64,000 nucleotides of DNA, from positions 535,650-599,649 of the forward strand of contig NZ_KE383964.1 in assembly GCF_000422945.1 (NCBI RefSeq), read 5' to 3'. The notes beneath the pieces were generated by a model, which saw only the letters and a program-made list of their open reading frames with translations, did no database searches and was not told the DNA's origin. A program made the position numbers and the translations under genes. Below, one piece after another: positions 36,245 through 45,175 of the stretch (position 1 is its first letter; each line of letters opens with the position of its first letter). This stretch comes from Daejeonella oryzae DSM 19973. Lineage in GTDB: Bacteria; Bacteroidota; Bacteroidia; Sphingobacteriales; Sphingobacteriaceae.

Positions 36245-36946
36245 TCAACGCAACAGTTCATCAATGCGTTTAAAACTATAGCCTCTTCTTTTTAAATCGG
36301 GAATCAGCTCATTTAATTGCTCATAAAATTTATCAGTACGTCTCGGATCTGTTCCCAGATGGATCAGTAATATAAATCCATTCAATCCATTTGCCGATGA
36401 ATTTTCATAGTTCATGATTGATTTATAAATTTCATTGCTGCTCAGGTATTTATTGCCCATTTCCGGCCAGGTATAATCGGCCGCTGATCGGGTTCCCGCA
36501 CTAAAATTTATAAGTGTCAAACCCGCTTGTTCAGTCCAGCTGCTTATAGATTTATTATACCACTCATACGGAGGTAGAAAATAGGGTGCATCTTTCTTCC
36601 GGATACCCAAACGGACCAGTTCTAAATAGTTATTTTCTAGATCCTCAAAAAACTGATTTTTATTTACCAGCAAGCTATCGCGATAAGTCCAGTCGCAATA
36701 CAGTAAATGTTTGTCTGAATGGGCTCCGATGTAATTCCCATTCCGTTTTACTGTTTTTATTAAGTTGCTGAATTGAGGATCTCTTAAGAAATCTCCTGTG
36801 AAGAAAAAAGAAGCTTTAACATTTTCTTTTTTAAGTGTTTTGCTTACACTTTCACCGCCATCAGCAAATTCATGGGCGGTAAAAACTATGGCTATTTCTT
36901 TTTTAGTGATATCGCCACGATTAATTGCTCCATATGTATCAATTAC
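36245..36946 (-). CDS. Polysaccharide deacetylase (NodB-like) domain, no start codon of its own; probable -1 extension of the GH9 protein
   Basis: In this frame 233 residues can be read from the GTA codon at 36946: VIDTYGAINRGDITKKEIAI, VFTAHEFADGG (in place of the TxDDG metal motif), SFFFTGDFLRD, YIGAHSDKHLLYCDW with the metal-binding HSxxH, then YFLPPYEWYN and LINFSAGTRS. It is recognisably a NodB-type deacetylase of the kind found in Bacteroidota. There is no ATG or GTG in frame before the catalytic core: a TTG at 36673 would remove motifs 1 and 2. It directly follows, in the -1 frame, the stop of the GH9 gene, and has no signal peptide. Either it is translated by a -1 frameshift from GH9 or it is a gene broken by an indel. 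HEFADGG differs from the typical Asp pair, so zinc binding is uncertain. Confidence 0.7.
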   Translation of the reverse strand, partial: VIDTYGAINRGDITKKEIAIVFTAHEFADGGESVSKTLKKENVKASFFFTGDFLRDPQFSNLIKTVKRNGNYIGAHSDKHLLYCDWTYRDSLLVNKNQFFEDLENNYLELVRLGIRKKDAPYFLPPYEWYNKSISSWTEQAGLTLINFSAGTRSAADYTWPEMGNKYLSSNEIYKSIMNYENSSANGLNGFILLIHLGTDPRRTDKFYEQLNELIPDLKRRGYSFKRIDELLR

Positions 36947-36968
36947 TTTTTTGCGGCATCTTCCTCCC
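36943..36968 (-). promoter_or_regulatory. Candidate -1 frameshift site (A AAA AAG, stop, upstream SD-like element)
   Basis: On the minus strand, GCA AAA AAG TAA (36954-36943) ends the GH9 frame and contains the heptamer A AAA AAG (36952-36946), the slippery sequence of dnaX. A -1 slip gives AAA AAA GTA ATT, which enters the deacetylase frame directly. GGGAGG at 36968-36963 lies 10 nt before the heptamer, the position of the stimulatory Shine-Dalgarno-like sequence in dnaX. Whether Bacteroidota ribosomes respond to it is unknown, since they make little use of Shine-Dalgarno pairing. Confidence 0.55.
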
Positions 36969-38766
36969 GGGATGCGTTTTCTTTAGAAGCGAGAAGATAA
37001 ATTAAAGAAGCCGTACCATCCATTGTAGGTTCATTCGTACTATAATCTCCATAATCATCGTGGTAAACAACCAACGGCGACTGGAATTGGGCGTATTCAT
37101 CAGCATCATTTAATTTTATCCCAATGAGATTATTGAAAATTGATCCATAAACTGGTCCATCTACCAAACCTCCATCAATCGGGTAGTTTTTTAAATGTGT
37201 AAAGGCAGAATGCGGGTCAATTGGAGTATCTCCATTTGCCGGAAGTCCGTAAACCATGCTGGTTCCCCAGGGATTACAACCAAAAAGCCAGTCTATATTT
37301 GCCTGTTCCAGTTCCTCATAACTTCGGTCATTGGTAGAGCTTCGGTACAGGTAGCACTGAATTGCAAAAGATGTTGTTAAGTTATTGGAACACCAGATAT
37401 AAGGTATTCCGCGATAAAATGCATTGTTTTTTGCTTTTGCCCAAACCTTCTCTATTCCGGTTTTATAACTAGCCATCAACTCATTTTTTATTTCTGAACG
37501 TCCGGATTTTGCCAATTCATAATGCCCGAAATTATGGAATGGGTACCATTGATAATGTTTAGCTGTATCAGCACCCATCCATGGCGTAACAGGTTCTGAT
37601 CTGGCATAATTAAGAGCTGTATCAATTAAATTACCATATATATCTGAAATTAATTTATGCTTCGCAGGGGAGTTTTCTATGGATGCCAATGCGAGTTCCA
37701 TATCATCAACCCAGTTATCTTCCGCATATATGTATGGAGATTTAACCGAAGCCGTTTGTGTAACACCCTTTTTCTTTAATGCATATTTATAGGCCGTTAA
37801 AGATTTAATGCTTAATGTTTCCTCAAAAGTTTTATCAATGGATGAATAAATTTTAGATCCCAAAGCAAAGGCACTTGCGAATTTAGCGGCGGTAGAACTG
37901 GTTCCGGTAGTATTATTCATGAACTTTCCGCGTTGCTGAGGTTCGCCTGTAATAAAATACAATGGTCTTTCAAAACCTTTCCCATACTGATTATCTTCTT
38001 TGGGAATTCGCATAGAAATATGGTCACGGTCATCGGCAATCTGGTTAAACATCCAGTTTTCTTTGGGATGCATTTTAAGCAGCCAGTCCAATCCCCATTT
38101 AGCCTCATCCAGAACATCGGCCAATCCATTTTTACCATCCAAACCGTTTGCTTGCTTTTCATCGCTGAATATTTTTGGGAAATCGCGGTAAGCTGCAAGT
38201 AAATGATAGGTTGCATTGGCAGAGGTGCTGGAATATTGCAAATAATCACTTGCATCATGCCAGCCTCCTGATGCATCAATAAAAGTGCTGTCTTTAAGTC
38301 CAGCTTTTGATCCGTAAATTACAAAGCCATCATTGGTATGACAACTATCTTTTAAATACGGATTGAACCCGCTACGTTGCTGCCGCATATACCGGAGAGC
38401 AAAATCCGCAGAACCTTTATACACATCAGAACCTATTTTAAACCTGGGTGATTTTATTTTTCCTGCCTGAATGTAGTATTCTCCTGCCAACTTTAATTTG
38501 GAAAAGGATAATCTGAAGGATGATTTAAAAGGGCCGTACTCGCCAAAATTTGTTCCCGCCTTTCCTTTAAAAATAATTTTATTGGTTGTTGCATCAATAA
38601 CCTCAAAACGTTTTATACTTGTTATTTCTTTTGAAACCCAAATTGCAGTTTTTACTCCTGATGGTAAATAACCAAGCTGGTTAATTCTAATCCATGAATT
38701 TTGTCCTGAAGGTTTAAAAGAAAATAAAACAGGAAGTAGTAAAAGTGAATAAAGTAACTTTTTCAT
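36943..38766 (-). CDS. Glycoside hydrolase family 9 (endoglucanase-like)
   Basis: A 607-residue secreted glycosidase. Start at 38766 (MKKLLYSLLLLPVLFSF signal peptide); an ATG 12 bp upstream is possible. A CelD_N immunoglobulin-like domain covers residues ~25-105 (IRINQLGYLPSG), then the (alpha/alpha)6 barrel: GGWHDASDYLQY holds the Asp pair of the base/nucleophile water site, and YSTNEPTMDGTASLIYLLA near the C-terminus has the catalytic Glu. The family hydrolyses beta-1,4-glucans or related polymers by inversion. Its last codons, GCA AAA AAG TAA, form a slippery site leading to a polysaccharide deacetylase domain in the -1 frame, so the complete product may be a ~840-residue two-domain enzyme. 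Confidence 0.92.
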   Translation of the reverse strand: MKKLLYSLLLLPVLFSFKPSGQNSWIRINQLGYLPSGVKTAIWVSKEITSIKRFEVIDATTNKIIFKGKAGTNFGEYGPFKSSFRLSFSKLKLAGEYYIQAGKIKSPRFKIGSDVYKGSADFALRYMRQQRSGFNPYLKDSCHTNDGFVIYGSKAGLKDSTFIDASGGWHDASDYLQYSSTSANATYHLLAAYRDFPKIFSDEKQANGLDGKNGLADVLDEAKWGLDWLLKMHPKENWMFNQIADDRDHISMRIPKEDNQYGKGFERPLYFITGEPQQRGKFMNNTTGTSSTAAKFASAFALGSKIYSSIDKTFEETLSIKSLTAYKYALKKKGVTQTASVKSPYIYAEDNWVDDMELALASIENSPAKHKLISDIYGNLIDTALNYARSEPVTPWMGADTAKHYQWYPFHNFGHYELAKSGRSEIKNELMASYKTGIEKVWAKAKNNAFYRGIPYIWCSNNLTTSFAIQCYLYRSSTNDRSYEELEQANIDWLFGCNPWGTSMVYGLPANGDTPIDPHSAFTHLKNYPIDGGLVDGPVYGSIFNNLIGIKLNDADEYAQFQSPLVVYHDDYGDYSTNEPTMDGTASLIYLLASKENASREEDAAKK

Positions 38767-38823
38767 TGCTCTAACCATAATATGCTAAAGTAAACTTTCT
38801 TTGATTACATTTATAAAAAAGCC

Positions 38824-39612
38824 ATGTCGAAGCAGTTTTCAATTATAATATTGTTTTGTTGTTTTTTAACAACCTACGTTGTTGCCCAGCAGAAAACTTC
38901 CGGAGTTATATATTATACTCAGGTTATAAATTTGAGGAATGTGGGTGCCAATTCAGCTACTCAGGGGAATCGTCCTCAAAGAGCAAATATGCCCGAAAGC
39001 ATTACCAATAAAATGGAAATTATATACAACGCAAATGGCGCCCGACTTCAAAAATCTATACTAGATGAAGATCTGAATCCGGATGCTGGAAATACTGCTG
39101 GCGGCGGACAGATGATGATGCGTTTTGCCGGAGGTACTGACCGTGAGGTGTTTTTTAATTTGGCCGATAAAAAAGCTACTGAATCATTTGAAATGAATGG
39201 TGTTCCCTATCTGCTTGAAAGCCTGTTGGGATCTAAATCTGAAGGATTTGTAAAAACTGATGAAACAAAAATAATTGCAGGCATTAAATGTAAGAAAGCC
39301 GTGATGAATGATAAAGATGGAAATCAAACATCTATTTGGTACACTAATTCTCTGCCTTTTGTTGCTTCGCCTGTGCCATCCTTATGGACCGAAGGAGTTG
39401 TAATGGGAGTGGAGAACCAAAGAATGAAGTATATGGCAAGCAGCATAGAATATACAAAAATTAAAGATTCAGAAATTACGCTTCCAAAAAAATCAACAAA
39501 GATCAGTCAGGAAGAATACCAGGTAAAGCAGGAAGAGATGCGAAAAAAAATGCGTGAACAATTTCGTTCCGGTGGAAATGGTAATGTAATTATCCGTGAA
39601 GGCGGAAACTAA
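38824..39612 (+). CDS. GLPGLI-family exported protein
   Basis: A 262-residue protein with a signal peptide (MSKQFSIIILFCCFLTTYVVAQ). Mature features of the GLPGLI family: TSGVIYYTQVINLRN at the start, FFNLADKKATESFEMNGVPYLLE, and KIIAGIKCKKAVMNDKDGNQTSIWYTNSLPF. The C-terminal ~45 residues are charged and Met/Gln-rich (EEYQVKQEEMRKKMREQF), probably helical. Function of the family is unknown; it is restricted largely to Bacteroidota and likely envelope-located. Confidence 0.85.
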   Translation: MSKQFSIIILFCCFLTTYVVAQQKTSGVIYYTQVINLRNVGANSATQGNRPQRANMPESITNKMEIIYNANGARLQKSILDEDLNPDAGNTAGGGQMMMRFAGGTDREVFFNLADKKATESFEMNGVPYLLESLLGSKSEGFVKTDETKIIAGIKCKKAVMNDKDGNQTSIWYTNSLPFVASPVPSLWTEGVVMGVENQRMKYMASSIEYTKIKDSEITLPKKSTKISQEEYQVKQEEMRKKMREQFRSGGNGNVIIREGGN

Positions 39613-39967
39613 TTTTATTGAGTTTCCAATCGCCCTGAATAATTGTTTATCGAATTGATAACTATTTAAAAATCGAAAATAAAGCAACTGAGCTATTAGT
39701 TCAGTTACTTTTCAACCTAAATTTTTTAGAAAATTTTAATACTCAAACGGGGAATTTCTTCTCTTAATTAATTAGGTTACAATAGCTATTATTAAAATCC
39801 CGGCTTCATTTTCTCCTGCCAATTTAATTTGCTGAATAATTTAATGGAATAAATAAAATGCGCAGGGTTTGCTCGGCAAATAATATTATTTTTGCTCCTC
39901 AATTTAAAAATCACGTAGTAGGTGATTCGTTTTTTTATTAACACACAACTTATAAATCATTTTGTAG
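39613..39967 (+). other. Intergenic region with thrS promoter and terminator-like leader hairpin
   Basis: AACTGA/TCAGTT (39686-39706) is a possible weak terminator for the upstream gene. TTTG (39868-39871) and TATTTTTG (39887-39894, exact TAnnTTTG) form a candidate thrS promoter with a short 15-nt spacer. Downstream, AATCAC/GTGATT (39909-39927) is followed by CG and seven T's (39930-39936), which resembles an intrinsic terminator inside the thrS leader and could be an attenuator. It has only two G-C pairs and may be too weak. I see no gene here. Confidence 0.45.
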
Positions 39968-41893
39968 ATGATCAATATTACACTCCCCGATGGAACTGTC
40001 CGTCAATATGAACAAGGAATATCTGCACATCAGATTGCTTTATCAATTTCTGAAGGACTCGCCCGCAATGTTTTAGGAGCACAAGTAAACGGAGAAGTTT
40101 GGGATTCAAGCCGCCCAATTCAAACGGATGCAAATGTGAAATTGTTAACCTGGAATGATCAGGAGGCAAAATCTATATTCTGGCATTCATCAGCGCATTT
40201 AATGGCCGAGGCTCTGGAAGCATTATATCCGGGTACGAAATTCGGTATCGGTCCGGCTATCGAAACAGGTTTTTATTATGATGTTGATTTCGGTGACCGT
40301 GTTTTCTCTTCCGACGATTTTAAACAGATTGAAGATAAGATTTTGCAGCTTGCTAAAACTAAATCAGAGTACAAACGCACCGAGGTTTCTAAAGCCGATG
40401 CAATAAATTATTTCACCGAAAAAGGCGATGAGTATAAGCTTGACCTTCTTAAGGATCTGGAAGACGGAACGATAACCTTTTATAATCAGGGTAACTTTAC
40501 AGACCTTTGCCGCGGGCCACATATTCCAAATACCGGTTTTATAAAAGCGGTTAAGCTTATGAATGTTGCCGGTGCTTACTGGAGAGGTGACGAAAGCCGT
40601 AAACAGCTAACGCGAATTTACGGAGTGACTTTTCCGAAGCAAAGTGAGCTGACGGAATATCTTCAAATGATTGAAGAAGCTAAAAAGCGTGATCACCGAA
40701 AGCTGGGCAAGGAACTGGAACTATTTACTTTTTCAGAAAAAGTAGGTATGGGATTGCCTTTATGGTTGCCTAAGGGAACCGCTTTACGCGAAAAATTGGT
40801 TAATTTCTTACAAAGAGCTCAGGTTAAATCCGGATACGAGCAAGTGATTACTCCGCATATCGGGCATAAAAATTTGTACGTTACTTCCGGACATTATGAC
40901 AAGTATGGAGCAGATTCTTTTCAGCCAATAAAGACACCGCAGGAAGGAGAGGAGTTTTTCCTGAAACCGATGAACTGTCCTCATCATTGCGAGTTATATA
41001 AATTCAAACCCCGTTCATATAAAGATCTTCCGGTAAGGTATGCCGAATTTGGTACTGTATATCGATATGAACAAAGTGGTGAGCTGCATGGCTTAACCAG
41101 AGTTCGCGGATTTACTCAGGACGACGCACACTTATTTTGTCGCCCAGATCAGGTGAAAGAAGAATTTAAAAAGGTAATTGACCTTGTTTTATATGTTTTT
41201 AAAGCACTGGGTTTTGATAATTATACGGCTCAGGTTTCTTTACGCGATCCTGAAAATAAAACTAAGTACATTGGTTCTGATGAGAATTGGGCCCTTGCCG
41301 AAAGTGCTATAATTGAGGCTGCCGCCGAAAAAGGATTATCTACAATTGTTGAATTAGGTGAAGCTGCTTTCTATGGTCCTAAACTTGATTTTATGGTTAA
41401 GGATGCGCTGGGAAGAAAATGGCAACTGGGAACTATTCAGGTTGATTACAATTTGCCGGAGCGTTTCGAATTGGAATATACCGGAAGTGATAATCTAAAA
41501 CATCGTCCTGTAATGATTCACAGGGCTCCTTTTGGATCATTGGAAAGATTTGTTGCTGTATTGATAGAACATTGTGCCGGTGAATTTCCTTTATGGTTAA
41601 CACCCGAGCAATTTATTGTTCTGCCTATATCCGAAAAATATGAGGATTATGCTAAAAAAGTTTTAGAATCACTTAATAATTCCGATATTCGCGGCTTGAT
41701 AGACTCAAGGGATGAGAAAATCGGACGCAAAATACGTGATGCGGAAATGAAAAAAATCCCTTATATGTTGATTGTAGGAGAGAAGGAAATGAACGAAGGA
41801 CTGGTTTCAGTTCGTAAACACGGTCAGGGAGATTTGGGAAGCATAACAACAGAGGAGTTTAGTAATCAGTTGATTAAAGAAATTACAATTTAA
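39968..41893 (+). CDS. thrS: Threonyl-tRNA synthetase
   Basis: Charges tRNA-Thr with threonine; class II synthetase, 641 residues. N-terminal TGS domain (~1-65), then the editing domain with [16 protein letters not shown] (HxxxH zinc motif) and GPHIPNTG. The catalytic domain starts around 245, motif 2 is [18 protein letters not shown], motif 3 is [13 protein letters not shown], and the anticodon-binding domain covers the last ~100. First gene of the thrS-infC-rpmI-rplT operon. Confidence 0.98.
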   Translation: MINITLPDGTVRQYEQGISAHQIALSISEGLARNVLGAQVNGEVWDSSRPIQTDANVKLLTWNDQEAKSIFWHSSAHLMAEALEALYPGTKFGIGPAIETGFYYDVDFGDRVFSSDDFKQIEDKILQLAKTKSEYKRTEVSKADAINYFTEKGDEYKLDLLKDLEDGTITFYNQGNFTDLCRGPHIPNTGFIKAVKLMNVAGAYWRGDESRKQLTRIYGVTFPKQSELTEYLQMIEEAKKRDHRKLGKELELFTFSEKVGMGLPLWLPKGTALREKLVNFLQRAQVKSGYEQVITPHIGHKNLYVTSGHYDKYGADSFQPIKTPQEGEEFFLKPMNCPHHCELYKFKPRSYKDLPVRYAEFGTVYRYEQSGELHGLTRVRGFTQDDAHLFCRPDQVKEEFKKVIDLVLYVFKALGFDNYTAQVSLRDPENKTKYIGSDENWALAESAIIEAAAEKGLSTIVELGEAAFYGPKLDFMVKDALGRKWQLGTIQVDYNLPERFELEYTGSDNLKHRPVMIHRAPFGSLERFVAVLIEHCAGEFPLWLTPEQFIVLPISEKYEDYAKKVLESLNNSDIRGLIDSRDEKIGRKIRDAEMKKIPYMLIVGEKEMNEGLVSVRKHGQGDLGSITTEEFSNQLIKEITI

Positions 41894-41908
41894 AAAAGAA
41901 AATATAAT

Positions 41909-42481
41909 TTGGCATTAGGAAGACCAGGCTTTAACAGAGGACCACGCCCTCCGTTTAAAAAGAAAGAAGCAGAGCATAAGATCAATGAGTTGATCAGGGC
42001 TCCGGAAGTTCGCCTTACTGGTGATAACGTGGAAACAGGTATTTATCCTATCCGGGAAGCTTTAGCCATTGCGGTTGAACAAGATCTTGATTTGGTAGAA
42101 ATTTCTCCAAATGCAGTTCCGCCCGTTTGTAAAATTGTTGATTACAACAAGTTTATTTACGAGCAGAAAAAGAAAATGAAAGAGATTAAGGCCAATGCAA
42201 AGCAAACCGTGATCAAAGAGATCCGTTTTGGCCCTAATACAAATGAACATGATTTTCAGTTTAAGTTGAAACATGCTATCGGTTTTCTTGAAGCAGGTGA
42301 GAAAGTGAGAGCTTACGTTCATTTTAAAGGCCGTGCTATTGTTTATAAAGAACAGGGTGAAATCCTTTTGCTGAAATTTGCTCAGGCATTGGAAGAGGTT
42401 GGTAAAGTAGAACAATTGCCAAAACTTGAAGGAAAACGGATGTTCCTGACTGTTGCACCAAAAAGCGCAAGCAAGAAATAA
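41909..42481 (+). CDS. infC: Translation initiation factor IF-3, TTG start
   Basis: Binds the 30S subunit and checks initiator tRNA and start codon. The 190-residue protein starts at TTG (41909); no ATG or GTG fits, because the frame opens just after the thrS stop. The N-domain has [15 protein letters not shown] and [19 protein letters not shown], the linker is [21 protein letters not shown], and the C-domain ends with VAPK. Non-AUG starts on infC allow IF-3 to repress its own translation in E. coli (AUU); the TTG here may serve the same purpose. Confidence 0.95.
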   Translation: MALGRPGFNRGPRPPFKKKEAEHKINELIRAPEVRLTGDNVETGIYPIREALAIAVEQDLDLVEISPNAVPPVCKIVDYNKFIYEQKKKMKEIKANAKQTVIKEIRFGPNTNEHDFQFKLKHAIGFLEAGEKVRAYVHFKGRAIVYKEQGEILLLKFAQALEEVGKVEQLPKLEGKRMFLTVAPKSASKK

Positions 42482-42567
42482 ATCCATCGGCACTATTTCA
42501 GTTTGCATTTGCTTATTGATTTAACCGATGAATACATTGAATAATTGACAAATAAATAATAATAGTT

Positions 42568-42768
42568 ATGCCAAAAATGAAGACGTGTTCCAGTGCAAAA
42601 AAGCGCTTTAAGCTTACTGGAACAGGTAAAATTGCCAGAAAAAACGCATACAAAAGTCACATCTTAACCAAGATGAGTAACAAACGTAAGCGTGGCTTAG
42701 GTCAGACCAGTTTAGTTTCTGATGCTGATATGGGCAACGTAAAGCGTATGCTTTGTATCGGAAAGTAA
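42568..42768 (+). CDS. rpmI: 50S ribosomal protein L35
   Basis: A 66-residue basic protein of the large subunit. [22 protein letters not shown] and [14 protein letters not shown] match L35. The 86-bp spacer after infC holds complementary CATCGG (42485-42490) and CCGATG (42525-42530), a possible leader structure. Confidence 0.97.
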   Translation: MPKMKTCSSAKKRFKLTGTGKIARKNAYKSHILTKMSNKRKRGLGQTSLVSDADMGNVKRMLCIGK

Positions 42769-42839
42769 TTAATTAATTTAACCAGGTAACCGGTTTAAAA
42801 GTTCCCATAAAGGGCACCGTTTATCAAAATGAAAACAAC

Positions 42840-43184
42840 ATGCCACGTTCGGTTAACGCAGTAGCGTCAAGAAGAAGAAGAAAAAAGATCTTAAATTTAG
42901 CCAAAGGCTATTGGGGATCAAGAAGCAAGGTGTACACCGTTGCTAAAAACACAGTCGAAAAAGGTTTGCAATATGCTTACCGTGACCGTAAAGCAAAGAA
43001 AAGAGAATTCAGAGGATTATGGATTCAGCGTATTAATGCAGGTGCTCGTCAGTATGGAATGTCTTATTCTGTATTCATGGGAAAATTAACTGCCAGCGGA
43101 AATTTATTAAACCGTAAGGTTTTAGCAGATTTAGCAATGAATCATCCGGAAGCATTTAAAGCTATCGTTGAATCAGTTAAATAA
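42840..43184 (+). CDS. rplT: 50S ribosomal protein L20
   Basis: A 114-residue large-subunit protein; binds 23S rRNA and in other bacteria represses its own operon. The N-terminus [20 protein letters not shown] and [20 protein letters not shown] are typical. It is the last gene of the operon, followed by a strong terminator. The 71-bp spacer before it may hold an autoregulatory site, which I cannot identify. Confidence 0.97.
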   Translation: MPRSVNAVASRRRRKKILNLAKGYWGSRSKVYTVAKNTVEKGLQYAYRDRKAKKREFRGLWIQRINAGARQYGMSYSVFMGKLTASGNLLNRKVLADLAMNHPEAFKAIVESVK

Positions 43185-43201
43185 TCTCTTCGAAATAGTT
43201 T

Positions 43202-43233
43202 AAAAAAGGGGAATCAATTGATTCCCCTTTTTT
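43202..43233. terminator. Perfect palindromic terminator after rplT
   Basis: AAAAAAGGGGAATCAA (43202-43217) is immediately followed by its exact reverse complement TTGATTCCCCTTTTTT (43218-43233). It serves rplT (+) and, as a mirror, the minus-strand gene ending at 43252. Confidence 0.9.
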
Positions 43234-43251
43234 TTGATTAAAATTTTAAGC

Positions 43252-45036
43252 TTACACTTCCTGATCATCGATTTTCTGGACCTTATTTAATAGCAGAATG
43301 GAATAACCGTTTTCGGCATTCGAGGTAAATTCTGCAGGCCGGGGCTGATCAGCATCGCTGATACAAAGCAAAATCTTATCCGGATTTTGTATTTGATAAA
43401 TTCCCCTGACAATTTGGAATTTAGACTTTTCATCAGCCCATAACAGGTTTATACAATAGGGTTGAATATGCGGCAGGTAATAAACCAGACCGGCTGAATG
43501 AGTATTCATAAGTCCTAATTCAAAACTGGAGCTCTGCAGCGTTAAGGTTATTGTTGTGCCTGTTAGATCGATTCCTACGCCCGAATGCTGATAAGTCTCC
43601 CCCTCCCATACCCCGTCAATATTGGGGTTGGAATTTAATCCCTGCGTTAATATATCTTTCATCAATTCCTTCTCACGGTCTGTGGCAATGGAATAGTTTT
43701 CATAAAGAGCTTGTAAAACATTTTCATAAATAGGCGCTAATTCATGGGCATAATCTTCATTTATTGCCTTGATGTATTTTTGGAGATAAGGTACAGATCC
43801 ATCGGTGATTAAGCGTTCCAGGAAATAACCTTTTAAAAGTGGCGATTCTATACTGTTGATCAGAAATAAAAAATCCTGAATTTCTTTTCTAACTGCTGAT
43901 TTGTGCTGATCATCCCGCATCCTGAAAAGGTCGATCATGAAAATTTCCAGTTTTAAAGCATAAGGTTCTCCATAACTTGGTTCCTTTTTAATGGCTTTAT
44001 CACAATTAGACAGCGAGGTTTCTTTCAGTTCCGGAGTACCATATTTCTCAAATATGTTGGTATGCGCAATGGCTGCATTTACATACGTTTGGGGCAAAAG
44101 ATCATATTTATTTTCATAGTTCTGAATCAGTTGCACCATTTTTTCATATTTCTCTTTTTCATTATTTGAGCTGTAATAGCACCTCATTAAAGTATCAATG
44201 ATCTGGATTTTTAATCCTTTACTTACGTTTAATTCGGTTTGTAACAGCTTTTCAAAGCTGTTAATCAGATCGTCGCCTTCATATTTTTTTGCAGCCGCCC
44301 GGTCAATCATAGCACTTATCACATCAGCCCATAAAAAATCAAGGGTTTCGGAAAACTTTGTATCCAGTCTGCTGGTAATGGTTTTCTCGAAACTGTTGCG
44401 GGAATTTTCCTGGCTTTGAATTGCTGTAAAAAGGTCTGATGTATTTTTATTAAGAATTTCTTCAAATTGTTTGATGCGGGTAAGAGTTGTTCCTTCGAAA
44501 TCAACAATGCGTTTGGTTATGGTTGAATTAAACTGCTGGATCTGGTTATCCAGTATAGACCTGAAATTATCAAGCCTAAGGCCAATATCTTTTATTCGTT
44601 CATCGAATAATTTTGTGCTGCTGTTTATAAAATCCTTTTGTTCTGAGAGAAGAACGTCAAGTTTTTCTTTTGATTCCAGATTATCTTCTCTAACTTTTCT
44701 GCTTAAGTCTGAGACACTGTTATCAATTTGTTTACGGGTACTTTCTGAAAAAAAATATTTAGCCAGAAATCCCAGTAAAAATGAAATCAGACCGATTACA
44801 GTACTGGTTAATGCAATTTTCCCCGAAATGTAATTACCCACCTGCTTATCAACCATATCCTGTAATGTTCTGTCGAAATCTGTATTAGGTACACGGGTGT
44901 AAAACTTTTCATCCATTCTTTTTTCAAGAGAATCGATTCGGTTTTTTAAGCGGGTGTTTTCTTCCTGTAAGCTGCTGCTTTGCTGAGCAACCAGCATTAA
45001 AGGCAGTAAAAGCAAAACTAAAAGTAATCTCTTCAT
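43252..45036 (-). CDS. Large coiled-coil membrane protein with C-terminal TIGR03067-like domain
   Basis: A 594-residue protein of no known family as a whole. Signal peptide MKRLLLVLLLLPLMLVAQQ, coiled coil at ~22-45 (LQEENTRLKNRIDSLEKRM), one membrane helix at ~75-97 (ALTSTVIGLISFLLGFLAKYF), then a long helical/coiled-coil region to ~210, a TPR-like helical region at ~250-470, and a C-terminal beta domain ~485-590. The last part (GVWEGETYQHSG, INLLWADEKSKFQIVRGIYQ, DQPRPAEFTS) resembles TIGR03067 domains, best known from Planctomycetes. Envelope sensor or scaffold function is a guess. Confidence 0.7.
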   Translation of the reverse strand: MKRLLLVLLLLPLMLVAQQSSSLQEENTRLKNRIDSLEKRMDEKFYTRVPNTDFDRTLQDMVDKQVGNYISGKIALTSTVIGLISFLLGFLAKYFFSESTRKQIDNSVSDLSRKVREDNLESKEKLDVLLSEQKDFINSSTKLFDERIKDIGLRLDNFRSILDNQIQQFNSTITKRIVDFEGTTLTRIKQFEEILNKNTSDLFTAIQSQENSRNSFEKTITSRLDTKFSETLDFLWADVISAMIDRAAAKKYEGDDLINSFEKLLQTELNVSKGLKIQIIDTLMRCYYSSNNEKEKYEKMVQLIQNYENKYDLLPQTYVNAAIAHTNIFEKYGTPELKETSLSNCDKAIKKEPSYGEPYALKLEIFMIDLFRMRDDQHKSAVRKEIQDFLFLINSIESPLLKGYFLERLITDGSVPYLQKYIKAINEDYAHELAPIYENVLQALYENYSIATDREKELMKDILTQGLNSNPNIDGVWEGETYQHSGVGIDLTGTTITLTLQSSSFELGLMNTHSAGLVYYLPHIQPYCINLLWADEKSKFQIVRGIYQIQNPDKILLCISDADQPRPAEFTSNAENGYSILLLNKVQKIDDQEV

Positions 45037-45175
45037 CGTATTTAATAACAGATGAGTATTCGTGAGAAATGATTATTGGCAGAAAGCTTGTATAAATATA
45101 ATTTTAATAAAGTAATTATCAATAAGCAATTTAAGAGCTATTTAGAGTAATTAGTTGCTATTAATTATTAAAAAA

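Noticed and set aside
36245-36673. Independent deacetylase gene starting at TTG 36673
   Set aside because: The start lies inside the catalytic domain and would remove the first motifs, including the HSxxH-containing strand. The -1 continuation from GH9 explains the full domain.
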